Below, one piece after another: positions 10,219 through 22,070 of a stretch of 64,000 nt of DNA; the first letter of the stretch is position 1, and each line of letters begins with the position of its first letter. The position numbers and the translations under genes are program-made. Below the pieces are notes generated by a model. It was not told the origin of the DNA, did not search any database, and worked only from the letters and a program-made list of their open reading frames with translations. The stretch covers positions 17,359,341 to 17,423,340 of the forward strand of contig CAMZMU010000080.1 of the NCBI GenBank assembly GCA_947311845.1, written 5' to 3'. The DNA comes from Poa pratensis. Taxonomy: Eukaryota > Streptophyta > Magnoliopsida > Poales > Poaceae.

Positions 10219-11123
10219 TTACATGGTCCAGATTCCAACAACACATGCCCAAAAGTAACTACATAACAGATGATAGATTTCTTCAACAGTCAGCTTCAGA
10301 ATTTTTTTACCACGGCATTGAAACCAAAACATGATGATTTTACCCACTTTCCAATCCTCGGTTACACACGGCCAGTTTCGTGTCATGATAGCTTTATTGT
10401 CTTCTGCAATTTTCATGCGGACTTCAGCCATCTTCTCATTATGGTTGTAATAGACTTCCACGTCGGTTTCCGTCTGTTGTAAGGCGGCTTTGGAGATACT
10501 TGGTGTACTCATGGTTAAAATACTGCAAAGATATGGTAAAAAACAATTAGCTAGACAAGTTCAAATCCAGTTCAACTTTGGTTGCAATAAGAGGTTGGGA
10601 ATATATTTTACCATCTTTCCTTTGCCAGCATCAATGTGTGACTTCACAATCCTGCAGATATAGAGTGGTGTCTCTGGTTCATTTTCAGCACAAAATTTCT
10701 TCAGAACTGACCGTTGCCTCTCATCCAATTCGAGCCCCTTGGATAATACACAGAATTGGTCCAGAACACTATCCGGAATGACCTCGTACTGGTAATGCTT
10801 GCGGCACATGGTCCCGTCGAACACCTTAACAGTTAGCACATCGACGCCATCGTAAGTGCAGACCAAGAAATGGCTTCTATGCAGGTCGTGAGAGAGGGCG
10901 AACAGCTTCCAGCCAGGCCCGAGAAACATGTGCCAACTCCGTCAAATATCACCTCCACGTCCCACAGCTTGCGATGCACATCGCCCACCTCACACAGCTT
11001 CAGTTTACGGGGCTCACGGCCTTCCAGGAACTTGGCAAACTTCTCAGGCAGCCTCTGCCGCACAGAACTCGAAGAAATCGGTTCTGAAACCCACACGAAG
11101 AACTCGAAGTCTGACTGGGCCAT
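10219..11123 (-). pseudogene. B3 DNA-binding domain gene remnant carried inside the CACTA, antisense
   Basis: On the minus strand, exon 1 runs from 11123 (MAQSDFEFF) to about 10612. It encodes a B3 domain: LPEKFAKFLEG, then KLWDVEV, then GWKLFALSHDL, then HFLVCTYDGVDVLTVKVFD. Its two halves lie in different frames, and one missing base at about 10917-10922 (in the GGCCC run) would explain it. Exon 2, after an AG acceptor at 10523, encodes a second B3-like block ending NWPCVTEDWKVGKIIMFWF and LKLTVEEI, again with a frame change at about 10465-10475. Two tandem B3 domains suggest a REM-type host transcription factor. It is not a known transposition protein, so gene capture is my inference. The shift could also be a consensus error. 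Confidence 0.6.
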
Positions 11124-12140
11124 CGTAGCAAACCCGCCTGTTATGACAAGTAAATAGTTCCAGAATCAATTATAGGAGAACCAAAATAGGTTGACAAGTA
11201 AATAGTTCCAGTAAATAGTAACATTTCAGAGAGAACTGAAAACTGAACTAAGAAGAAACTAGGTCACATATAGGTTCAGTCTTGCAATTAAGAAGGTACA
11301 ATTAATCAATCAAATGATTTTTTGCCTCACATCAGAAGAACCTTGTGAACAAGGAAATTAGGACCTAGCACCAGCGCCCAGCAAGCATTACGATTGTTGA
11401 GCTATAGAAGACTAGAAGAAAACCCTGAAACTATAATGTTTGTATGACATAGCAACATTTCCAGAGAGAACTGGAAAATGAGGAATGAACTGCACCAGAA
11501 CAGATCATATTGTCCCATAAAAAATAAACACTGCCTCTGATATGGAAACAGAGGATGGAGTGTGCAATAACAGACCCATAATTTCTACATGCAGAAATAT
11601 GGAAACAGAGTATTGAGGCTGCAGTCGAAGATCCAAACATGCAGGCCTAAGCCAATCCGAATCAAAACCCTAGAACCCTAGATCCCCAAAAACCCTAGAA
11701 CTCTAGACCCATCCCGCCGGCCTAAACCCATCCGAATCAAAACCCTAAGCGGCCGCAACCCATCCGAATCAAAACCCACACGGGCGCGCATCCGAATCTA
11801 AAGGGACACAGAGATGGAGATGGAGAGCGGTGCGGCTTACCCAGAGATGGAGATGGAGATGGATTCGTCCGCGGCGGCTCTCCGTGCGGAGATGGAGATG
11901 GAAGAAGAAGAGCGGTGCGGCATGCGGTGCGGCGGCCTCCGAGCTCCTCGAGACCTCCGAGCTCTCTCTCTCTGTGTGTCCGAACAGAGAAGAGAGGAAG
12001 CCAAATGGCAAATAAAGGTAGCGACGAGTGAGCTTCACTGAGACCGACGTGTGGGACCCAATTTGTCCTGAGGAATTTATAATTTGCTTAAAACATGGCA
12101 AATTGAAAAAACTGTTAAAAACATGGTTTTAACGTGGCTT
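11124..12140 (-). promoter_or_regulatory. Probable promoter and 5' leader of the antisense B3 gene
   Basis: The region holds repeated AAACCCTAGAAC-like motifs (about 11669-11755) and a block rich in GAGATG (11811-11900), which reads CATCTC on the minus strand. A plausible minus-strand 5' splice site (CTCTGG followed by GTAAGC, about 11838-11844) fits a spliced non-coding first exon. Open frames across the GAGATG block look like products of the repeat, not genes. Confidence 0.35.
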
Positions 12141-15100
12141 AATTTGTCCAAATGTGTCCAAATTTGGCACATGTGTTCATTGTGGGATGACAAACAATGT
12201 TGCCGAACAAAGATTTCTACATGTTTCACAAAAAAATCCCACATTTTTTTTCAAGTGTTAAAAACAAGGTTATTTGCGAAGCGGCTACCGAGAAAATCGT
12301 CCAAAATGGCACCGATACATTTATGTCACAAAGTAGACACCATTTTATGTACAATCACCAAAAGGCATGCATTTCGAGCTCTCGGCCTATTTTTGGCCAT
12401 TTAAACGGCTTCCTGCCGATTCAGCTGGAAACCGCTAGATTTTGAACTGCAGCTGCCACACAGCTTGCCCGTTATTTTTCCTAAATTTCATTTTTAGGTT
12501 CACAACTATCCATTTCATCATAGATACATCAAAATATCCACATGATTCAAACACTAGACACGAACGGTCACGGCCACGAATTCGACTAGATTTTCAAATG
12601 ACCACACGAAATTCAAAAAAAATCAAAATAATGGAAAACCTTCGCGTAGCGTCAACATATGTGACCTAGTTACGAGAAAAAAATATAAACTTGCAATATG
12701 AAAGTTTTATGGAAAAAGTGTTCTCAGAAACTTGCTATCACGAACGAACATTCATAGCTTTCGAGATGAAGGAGTAATGTTTTGGCCACATTCATGACAT
12801 AGTTTGTCGAAATGTGCCCAAATTTGGCACATGTGTTCCCTGTGGTATGGCAAGCAATGTTGCCGAACAAAGTTTTCGACATGTTTCATAAAAAAAACCA
12901 CTTTTCATTTTTCAGGTGCTTGAAATAGCGTTTTTTGTGAAGCGGCTACCGAGAGTGACGTCCAAAATGGCACCGACACATGTTTGTAAAAAAGTAGACA
13001 TCATTCCATGTACAATCACCAAAAGGCATGCATTTCCGAGCTCTCGGCCTATTTTTGGCCATTTAAACGGCTTCCTGCCGATTCAGCTGGAAACCGCTAG
13101 ATTTTGAACTGCAGCTGCCACACAGCTTGCCCGTTATTTTTCCTAAATTTCATTTTTAGGTTCACAACTATCCATTTCATCATAGATACATCAAAATATC
13201 CACATGATTCAAACACTAGACACGAACGGTCACGGCCACGAATTCGACTAGATTTTCAAATGACCACACGAAATTCAAAAAAAATCAAAATAATGGAAAA
13301 CCTTCGCGTAGCGTCAACATATGTGACCTAGTTACGAGAAAAAATATAAACTTGCAATATGAAAGTTTTATGGAAAAGTGTTCTCAAAAACTTGCTATCA
13401 CGAACGAACATTCATAGCTTTCGAGATGAAGGAGTAATGTTTTGGCCACATTCATGACATAGTTTGTCGAAATGTGCCCAAATTTGGCACATGTGTTCCC
13501 TGTGGTATGGCAAGCAATGTTGCCGAACAAAGTTTTCGACATGTTTCATAAAAAAAACCACTTTTCATTTTTCAGGTGCTTGAAATAGCGTTTTTTGTGA
13601 AGCGGCTACCGAGAGTGACGTCCAAAATGGCACCGACACATGTTTGTAAAAAAGTAGACATCATTCCATGTACAATCACCAAAAGGCATGCATTTCCGAG
13701 CTCTCGGCCTATTTTTGGCCATTTAAACGGCTTCCTGCCGATTCAGCTGGAAACCGCTAGATTTTGAACTGCAGCTGCCACACAGCTTGCCCGTTATTTT
13801 TCCTAAATTTCATTTTTAGGTTCACAACTATCCATTTCATCATAGATACATCAAAATATCCACATGATTCAAACACTAGACATGAACGGTCACGGCCACG
13901 AATTCGACTAGATTTTCAAATGACCACACGAAATTCAAAAAAAATCAAAATAATGGAAAACCTTCGCGTAGCGTCAACATATGTGACCTAGTTACGAGAA
14001 AAAAAATATAAACTTGCAATATGAAAGTTTTATGGAAAAAGTGTTCTCAAAAACTTGCTATTACGAACGAACATTCATAACTTTCGAGATGAAGGAGTAA
14101 TGTTTTGGCCACATTCATGACATAGTTTGTCGAAATGTGCCCAAATTTGGCACATGTGTTCCCTGTGGTATGGCAAGCAATGTTGCCGAACAAAGTTTTC
14201 GACATGTTTCATAAAAAAAACCACTTTTCATTTTTCAGGTGCTTGAAATAGCGTTTTTTGTGAAGCGGCTACCGAGAGTGACGTCCAAAATGGCACCGAC
14301 ACATGTTTGTAAAAAAGTAGACATTATTCCATGTACAATCACCAAAAGGCATGCATTTCCGAGCTCTCGGCCTATTTTTGGCCATTTAAACGGCTTCCTG
14401 CCGATTCAGCTGGAAACCGCTAGATTTTGAACTGCAGCTGCCACACAGCTTGCCCGTTATTTTTCCTAAATTTCATTTTTAGGTTCACAACTATCCATTT
14501 CATCATAGATACATCAAAATATCCACATGATTCAAACACTAGACACGAACGGTCACGGCCACGAATTCGACTAGATTTTCAAATGACCACACGAAATTCA
14601 AAAAAAATCAAAATAATGGAAAACCTTCGCGTAGCGTCAACATATGTGACCTAGTTACGAGAAAAAAATATAAACTTGCAATATGAAAGTTTTATGGAAA
14701 AAGTGTTCTCAAAACTTGCTATCACGAACGAACATTCATAGCTTTCGAGATGAAGGAGTAATGTTTTGGCCACATTCATGACATAGTTTGTCGAAATGTG
14801 CCCAAATTTGGCACATGTGTTCCCTGTGGTATGGCAAGCAATGTTGCCGAACAAAGTTTTCGACATGTTTCATAAAAAAAACCACTTTTCATTTTTCAGG
14901 TGCTTGAAATAGCGTTTTTTGTGAAGCGGCTACCGAGAGTGACGTCCAAAATGGCACCGACACATGTTTGTAAAAAAGTAGACATTATTCCATGTACAAT
15001 CACCAAAAGGCATGCATTTCCGAGCTCTCGGCCTATTTTTGGCCATTTAAACGGCTTCCTGCCGATTCAGCTGGAAACCGCTAGATTTTGAACTGCAGCT

Positions 15101-16000
15101 GCCACACAGCTTGCCCGTTATTTTTCCTAAATTTCATTTTTAGGTTCACAACTATCCATTTCATCATAGATACATCAAAATATCCACATGATTCAAACAC
15201 TAGACATGAACGGTCACGGCCACGAATTCGACTAGATTTTCAAATGACCACACGAAATTCAAAAAAAATCAAAATAATGGAAAACCTTCGCGTAGCGTCA
15301 ACATATGTGACCTAGTTACGAGAAAAAAAATATAAACTTGCAATATGAAAGTTTTATGGAAAAAGTGTTCTCAAAAACTTGCTATTACGAACGAACATTC
15401 ATAACTTTCGAGATGAAGGAGTAATGTTTTGGCCACATTCATGACATAGTTTGTCGAAATGTGCCCAAATTTGGCACATGTGTTCCCTGTGGTATGGCAA
15501 GCAATGTTGCCGAACAAAGTTTTCGACATGTTTCATAAAAAAAACCACTTTTCATTTTTCAGGTGCTTGAAATAGCGTTTTTTGTGAAGCGGCTACCGAG
15601 AGTGACGTCCAAAATGGCACCGACACATGTTTGTAAAAAAGTAGACATTATTCCATGTACAATCACCAAAAGGCATGCATTTCCGAGCTCTCGGCCTATT
15701 TTTGGCCATTTAAACGGCTTCCTGCCGATTCAGCTGGAAACCGCTAGATTTTGAACTGCAGCTGCCACACAGCTTGCCCGTTATTTTTCCTAAATTTCAT
15801 TTTTAGGTTCACAACTATCCATTTCATCATAGATACATCAAAATATCCACATGATTCAAACACTAGACACGAACGGTCACGGCCACGAATTCGACTAGAT
15901 TTTCAAATGACCACACGAAATTCAAAAAAAAATCAAAATAATGGAAAACCTTCGCGTAGCGTCAACATATGTGACCTAGTTACGAGAAAAAAATATAAAC
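12141..16000 (+). repeat. Tandem array, six units of about 661 bp, internal to the CACTA
   Basis: The same sequence recurs with spacing 660-663 bp. For example, the segment beginning GAACTGCAGCTGCCACACAG recurs near 12445, 13107, 13767, 14430, 15091 and 15754. The first unit is the most diverged and the last is cut short at about 16000. Units 3 and 5 share private variants (CATGAACGG, TATTACGAACG), so a two-unit block was duplicated recently. Small open frames of 63 and 75 codons repeat with the array and are not counted as genes. Its location is between the B3 remnant and the TNPA gene. Confidence 0.93.
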
Positions 16001-17325
16001 TTACATTGCAGTTGTTTTTTGGTAAAGTGTTCTATACATGTATAGTGCTGCTTGTTTAATTATATTTGATGTAGACAAAATCCCAAAATTTTCGTCCAAA
16101 ACCATCCCGCCTAAATTTTCCCTCCTAAAATTTCGTGCCCACCAAAACCATCCCGCCTCCTTTGACATGAAATGTCCGAAATGCCCACAAAAGAATTAAA
16201 GCCCAGGGGCTTTTCTGTCCGCACCACCTACCCAAAAGGGAAATCCCCCACCCCTCCACCGCTCAGATCCAATCCACAGTCCCCACCGCTCCTCCGCTCC
16301 GATCTCCACCGGCGACGACGGCCGCACGCGGGAGGCGCCCGCGAGGACGGCCGCACGCGGGAGGCGCTCGCGAGGACGGACGGCCACACTCGGCAGACGC
16401 TCGCTCGGCGAACGACGACGACCACGTGTAGCGGCGAACGACGACGGCGAACGACCACGGCTACACGCTCGGCGAACGCTCCCATCTCCCATCTCCATCT
16501 CGGCGAACGACGACGACCACGTGTAGCGGCGAACGACGACGGCGAACGACCACGGCTACACGGCTCCCATCTTGTTTTCTCCAGGTCTCGGTCGATCTCC
16601 CATCTCTGTTTCTTTCTCCAAACGCTCGTGTTTGTTCAGCTAGGGTTCCATGCTATGCTTTCTTCAGGTAGGCCTTTCTGCAGGCTTCAGCTAGGGTTTG
16701 CATAGCTAGGGTTCCATGCTATGCTTGCTTCAGGGTTCCATGCGCTGGTTAGGATATTGCCTCTGGTTCTAGGATACATAATTAAGCAATTGCCTCTATT
16801 TTTCTAGGATATTGCCTCTGGTTCTTGAGGGTTTCACTTGCTCGCTAGCCTTGCTGCGGCTTGTGGTTCACATGGTTGTTCTGGATATTGCATCTGCTAT
16901 GTATTCTAGGATATTGCATCTGACATGGTTGTCTATTAGATGTTAGCCTCAATACTTGTTACTGTTTATTCATGACATGCTTGATTGCTTGCTCTCTGAG
17001 CAGTTGTTTCTATCTTGTTAGGGTTTGCATAGCTAAGGTTCATGGATGCTTGACTTGCCCTCTGATGAGAGTGTCTAACCACTTCTTCCTTGCAGGTGTA
17101 GTGGCCAGGGATTTCGCAAGTTGAAGCAGTGTAATAAAGAGGTGGGTTCAAGCCTTTGTATACATGAGGCTTGTTTAGTGGATAAGCCTAATTTCTTGCA
17201 TGCTTGTTTAGTGCATAAGCTTCTGCCTGTTTATCTAATTACTTCTCATTCTATCTTGCAAGCTATTAAGGCAACCAGACGTCACCAACCTAATTACCAC
17301 CACCTCCAGATCATCCACGACAAGG
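16001..17325 (+). promoter_or_regulatory. Promoter and 5' leader region of the CACTA TNPA-like gene
   Basis: A GC-rich stretch (16240-16570) includes a 62-bp unit repeated exactly at 16406-16467 and 16501-16562 (both contain CGACCACGTGTAGCGG, with an ACGTG core). It is followed by T-rich DNA with repeated AGCTAGGGTTCCATGCTATGC and GGATATTGC motifs, as in a leader intron. An open frame of 177 codons at 16172-16705 spans the repeat and has no family resemblance, so I do not call it. Confidence 0.4.
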
Positions 17326-20300
17326 ATGGCTAAGAAGAGTCAGTTTGTTGGTAAGAGCAATGCATTGGTTACCGTATTAATTCGATCCCTTACATCAGTA
17401 ACTGTCTGAATGTCTGAACTTTGTGTGGTGGTTTATATGCGAACTGCCAACTGAATTGGTTGTCTCTGACACTTGGTTGGTTATGTTAGTTGCAATGATT
17501 TGTCATGGTGATCTCTGCCAACTGCATATGTTTTCTGCTTAATCTGCTACATTGTTGTGATATTAAACTTGTGATGACCCATGTGCAGTAGGGTTGTTTA
17601 TGTGGTTTGAATATGTTATCTGCTTAATTTCATGCATGCTTGTTTAGTGCATAAGCTTCTGCTTATTTTTCTGCTTAATTGGAGGGTTGTTTATGCGGTT
17701 GTTTATGTCAGTTTGATCTATGGATGTGTGTCAATCTGCTAAGGGAAATGTAGTCATATAATCTTAATAACTTGGTTTAGTTTGTGTGTCTGCTGTTAGT
17801 CCACCTTACATAAATAACTAGGTTTAAATGAAAATAAAACATGGTAGCATACCTTGGCTATTTTCAAATTAAAATAAAACCTGCTAGCATACCTTAGCTG
17901 CTATTGTTGTCTTGCTTTTCCATGCATTTCAACATACATCTAATGGTAATTATTTTATTATCTAAAGAGGCACCTCTCACCGAGTACGAGAAGCTTAGGG
18001 CTAGAAACATGATGAGAAACAACCACAGGTTACAGTCTATGGGCCTCGCAGCATTAGGGTCATTTCTTAGGATGAGAAGTGAAGAAGATGAAGTTAGCGG
18101 AGTGACCAACAATGACACTGCAAGCTCAGACTATAACCCTAAAGAAGATGAAGATAATGATGGGGAGGAAGTTGAGGACAGTGTAGTGGAGAAGCCTGTT
18201 GTTAAGGTGTGCAAATTCTTACTTGTTTGGGATGTGTGGGAGTACTGTGTATGCTTGCTTCCTTGTTTTTTAAATTCATGTTGTGCTCACACAGTTTTCT
18301 TACTTTTGTTCTAATGCTGCTATCCTTGCTGTTTATATGTTGTGCTCACACAGACTTCTAGGAGGAAGAAGGCTGCTGTTAAGAAAACAACCAAGAGGAG
18401 GAAGAGCTCAGATTCATCTACCACAATGCCTCCTGGAAGGGTGATGGCTGATCCTCCAGCCAGCCCAAAGAGAATGTTGGAACCCGTGGTACCTGCCCCT
18501 ACTAGAGTCACAAGACAAAAAACAATGTTGACCGCTGCGACCAACCAGCCTGCAAGCCCGCTGCGCAAGGATCAAGATGATGAGCTGCAATCCATGGATG
18601 AAGGGAGTACAGTCAACATGGCTGGAGGAAGCACTGTCCGCATGGACCTCTTCCCTGTCACACCTAGTGTGGACAGGAATTCTGTCTTCTGTGAAGAACA
18701 AGAGCATGCTGTCAGTGTACCTGATCAAGGCAAGTTCATTACTAATGCATTTTATAAATGTGTGCATGCATGTGTGTCTGTTTGGCAGTTGCAGTTTCTT
18801 ATTTATGAGATTGGTTTCATTTTCAGAGCTGTCAACGGTGGTCAAGAAAAGGGATAGAAGGGGCACAGGGTTGGAAAGGCTAACCAAGACTATGGGTAAA
18901 AAGGTGCCTATCCAAATCCCTGAAGGAATGAAGCGTCCACAACAGCCTCTGCAGGCTGCAAAGTTTGCTTCTGAGGGTGGTTACCTTGCCAGAAAGCACA
19001 TGCCAGTGCTTCCACACTTCAAGGATTACAAGAAAGACAGTACTCTAGTCAATGACTATGTTGGCAAAGTTGCTGTAAGTTAGTTGGTTTTGTAACTCAA
19101 AGTGCTTTCTTACTTCTGTTACTGTCTTTGGCTTGAAACTGAAGGTGCTTCCACTAATCTTGTCCTTGCCTTGTTTACTGTCTTTGTAGGCTAATTTCCG
19201 TATAGACACCGACTCGGTGGTCGTTCAGGAGGCGTGCACTGATATGCTGCAAAAGATATCCAAGAACAGACGTCATTACATCAAAAAGAACTACTTCGAC
19301 AAGGTAGCAGCTAATCAAGTCAGCATCAAGTCTCCCGTGCCGGATACGACAGATGATGAATGGCAAGCTCTCGTGAAGATGTGGTCTACCCCAAGACACA
19401 AGGTTTGACGAACATGTGCCCTTGGTCTAATGCAGTTGGTTTATCTTCTGCACATGATGTTTACCTGTGCTAGATCATGATTAGAGACTGTTTTCTGCAG
19501 AAAACTTGTCTGTCAAACCAGAAGAACCGAGCAAAAGTTGTCTTCTCCCAGAAAACTGGTTCAAGGTCCTACGCTGCACACATCTACCAAGCTGTAAGAA
19601 CAAGTTTGTTTGTTTGTTTGTTTGTTAGGCCTAACTAACTTCTGTACCGAGAGCTTACACTTTGCTTGTTTGTTTGTTTGATTAACATTTCAGAAGCTGA
19701 ATCGTAATGGTGAAGATCTGTGTGCCATTGAGATGTTTAAGGCCACTCAGCACAGCCAGGAGAAAGGGTATTCGGAGGCAGCTCGTAATGCAATAGTAAG
19801 TCACAGCTATTATGCTTCACATGTGCTAAAACTTCATCTGTTTGCCTGCTGTTATTGATGTATCAAACATCTTGGTAATGCTCCTGATATATGACATGAA
19901 GATAGCCATTGCTATATTTTGCTTCTGCAATACAGTCCTGATTGTCTTGTTACTATGTTTTTGTCTATTTATCTTACTTCTGTGTTGGTCTCGTCTGAAA
20001 AAAAATGCAATTTAGGGCAAATTGAATCTATAATTGTGCAGTGCACCTTGCAGTGCAGAATGTGTTCATCAGATTAGCATGTGTGTTGGTTCAGATTAGC
20101 AAATTGAATCTATAATTGTGTAGTACATCTTGCAGTACTGTTTCTCGAATGTTGAGTTGATGTGCAATCCTACATGTACCAGGCTGAGATGGAAATCATG
20201 AAGAATGCACCAACACCAGAAGGTGAGGAGCCGAAGTCTGCTGTTCAAATTGTTGCTGAAGTGTTGAACAAGTGCCCTCCTGGGGAAGTGAAGCAGAGCA

Positions 20301-20569
20301 CCTTCCTGGCTAATGTTGGTCTGCAATCAAGGTCAGCTAAGAACAAGGGCCACGCTGCTGTTGTTTCTGCACAAGTCCATGATCTTGAGGAGAAGTTGGA
20401 GAGATCGGAGCAGCAAACCGAAGCACTGCGAGAAGAGGTGTCAGCAATGAGGAAGATGTCCGAAGCCTCTCAGGCTGCACAAGTTGCCCGTGACAAGGAG
20501 TATGCACTGATGTCGGAAAAGGTTGCACAGTTGATGGCACTGATGGGAGCTAAAGCTACTGGGAGCTAG
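17326..20569 (+). CDS. CACTA second transposase protein, TNPA/Transposase_24 (Ptta/En/Spm) type, 8 exons, 560 aa
   Basis: Exons are 17326-17350, 17968-18206, 18354-18729, 18827-19074, 19190-19402, 19501-19593, 19694-19795 and 20183-20569. All phases agree and the joined frame is open (561 codons with stop). Intron 3 uses a GC donor (AAG|GCAAGT). Residues about 20-90 are acidic and about 90-210 basic and Pro-rich (SRRKKAAVKKTTKRRK, a likely nuclear signal). The Transposase_24-like core in exons 5-6 has HYIKKNYFD, DDEWQALVKMW, NQKNRAKV and GSRSYAAH. The C-terminus is a coiled coil (LEEKLERSEQQTEALREE). By analogy with TnpA it binds the subterminal repeats and brings the ends together. The first 25-nt exon is the least certain part. 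Confidence 0.82.
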
Positions 20570-21220
20570 TTCACCTCCTGGGAGTGTTTCATCTCCGGGA
20601 AATTTTGGCTTATGTCTAATTTATGTGAACCATCTCTAGGTGTATTTGATGGCACTGCATTTTGGGAACTACTCGTAGCTAAGTTACAAATTTGGCACTG
20701 CATTTTGGGAACTACTCGTAGCTAAGTTGGATTTCTGTGAACCTTCTATTTTGGGAACCTGTGAACCTAATGTATTCTCCTGTGATATGAAATCTTGCTG
20801 AGATGTTATGTGCATTACTGTGCTCTGATGAGTTTCAATATGAATACAAATATGAATTTGAATATGAATTTGAATTGAAATTTGAATTGAAATTTGAATT
20901 GGATGTGCACAAAGAGGCCTTCAAACCATAATGGACCCAGAAAAAGGCCACGGCCCAAAAGAATATTGCATCCAGTAATGGGCCTCTAAAAAGGCCACGG
21001 CCCAGACTTAGTTGGACTTATTCCAGTAAATAGCAATATATATTTTCGAAATTTAAAAAGGACGGTAAAAAGGCTAAGGCCCAAAAAAGGTTGGAGTGCA
21101 AAAAGGCCCAATTTATTGGGCTTGGCCCATGTAGCCGTCCAGAAATGAAGCATTAATTGGGCTGAATTATTGGGCTCGGCCCAAATAGATGACTGCGCTG
21201 GACCGGGCTGATTCTGATCT
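20570..21220 (+). other. 3' region of the TNPA-like gene
   Basis: A 32-bp or longer direct repeat (GCACTGCATTTTGGGAACTA, 20653 and 20695) lies in the presumed 3' UTR. It is followed by a simple repeat of GAATTTGAATTGAAATTT (20840-20900) and several copies of AAAAAGGCCACGGCCCA (20941-21005). No gene was recognised. Confidence 0.5.
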
Positions 21221-21477
21221 ACGACCATTTCATTTGGTCACAATTCTGCCACGTCAGCCTTGCCACGTTGGATCTGACGTGGCCTGGCCAAATTGCCCGT
21301 GACCAAAATATTGGTCATAAAAACTGTGACCTTTTAATTTGGTCATAGACCTCTATGACCAATTCAAAAAAAAGGTCACTTCCGTTCATTAGTGACGCTC
21401 GTAACCTGACCATCTGTTTTTGGTCACAAAAAGGTCACAAAAGACAGACCGTGACCAATTCTGTGACCAATATGGGG
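21221..21477. repeat. CACTA right subterminal repeat region
   Basis: Dense GGTCA/TGACC units in both orientations occur here (for example CTATGACCAATTC near 21353, TTGGTCACAAAAAGGTCACA near 21420). They mirror the left subterminal region and end at the right inverted repeat. These are the likely binding sites of the TNPA-like protein. Confidence 0.7.
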
Positions 21478-21506
21478 GGTCATAGCATAGCATATTTCTT
21501 GTAGTG
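21478..21506 (-). repeat. CACTA terminal inverted repeat, right
   Basis: This is the inverted copy of the left end with one mismatch, ending TTTCTTGTAGTG at 21506 and followed by the GAG target duplication at 21507-21509. Confidence 0.92.
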
Positions 21507-21509
21507 GAG

Positions 21510-22070
21510 GCGCCACCGGTAGTACCGCTGGGAAGGAACCCAATGGCAGTACAGGCGCGTACCACCGGGTACCGTAGCGAGAACAGAGAGCTTTTTCGGC
21601 CTAGCGGTACCCCTTGCGGTACCACCAGCGGTACTACCGCTGGCTGACACCAGCGGTACCACCGCCAGGAGGAGTACCAGCTGAGCTGCAGGAGTCCCGC
21701 TCCAGGTGGAGCGGTACTACCACTGCGCCAGCGGTACTACCGCCAGACACATAAAAACTCTACTGCACAGATTTTCCGGGCCTCTCGCTTCCCGACTCGA
21801 CGTCTCATGAAGATGTGAATTCTCTGCATTTGTCAAGCACACATTAGACACATTGATGTGTTGTCATTAGACTCCAAAAGAGAGCTAGAGCAAATATGCT
21901 CTTTCACCAAGGCATCCCCTTCTTCATTAACAAATTATCAGGTCACCTCTAGTGAGACTATATTTTTATTGCTTCACATATTGTGTGATGTTCTTGGAGC
22001 GTATGTGTGTTTTATTTTCTGTTTTTTGTTTTGTTTTGTTTTCTGATCATACCTTAGTTGGATCCTAACA
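21510..22070 (-). repeat. Copia LTR (minus strand), segment 2
   Basis: This continues the LTR interrupted at 3886. It opens with the same GCGGTACTACCGC-type palindromes and ends CCTAACA, which is the minus-strand LTR start TGTTAGG. With segment 1 it makes an LTR of about 1.45 kb. Directly right of it the sequence changes to Gypsy internal DNA. Confidence 0.75.

Larger units (their letters stand above)
3887..21506 (+). mobile_element. Complete CACTA (En/Spm) DNA transposon, 17.6 kb
   Basis: Both ends are visible: 5' CACTACAAGAAATATGCTAT and the inverted copy ending TTTCTTGTAGTG, with a 3-bp GAG target duplication outside. Internally it carries subterminal GGTCA/TGACC repeats, a TNP2-type transposase gene (5519-9160), an antisense B3-domain gene remnant (10219-11123), a 661-bp tandem array (12141-16000) and a TNPA/Transposase_24-type gene (17326-20569). 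Both transposase genes can be spliced into open frames, so this copy has the parts of an autonomous element. It is inserted in a Copia LTR. Most of it is repeated after the 13-N gap, probably as an assembly artefact. Confidence 0.95.

Noticed and set aside
12141..16000. CRISPR-like array
   Set aside because: Units are 661 bp with no spacers, the genome is a plant, and no associated genes exist. It is a tandem repeat within a transposon. The 23-bp repeat at 62290 likewise has no spacers.
12442..16059. Repeated small frames of 63, 75 and 102 codons as a family of small genes
   Set aside because: They recur only because the 661-bp unit is repeated. They have no recognisable domain, and the same frames change with indels.
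16172..16705. 177-codon frame with Arg-rich translation
   Set aside because: It spans an exact 62-bp GC-rich duplication in the likely leader of the TNPA-like gene and has no family features. It is a by-product of GC-rich repeats.
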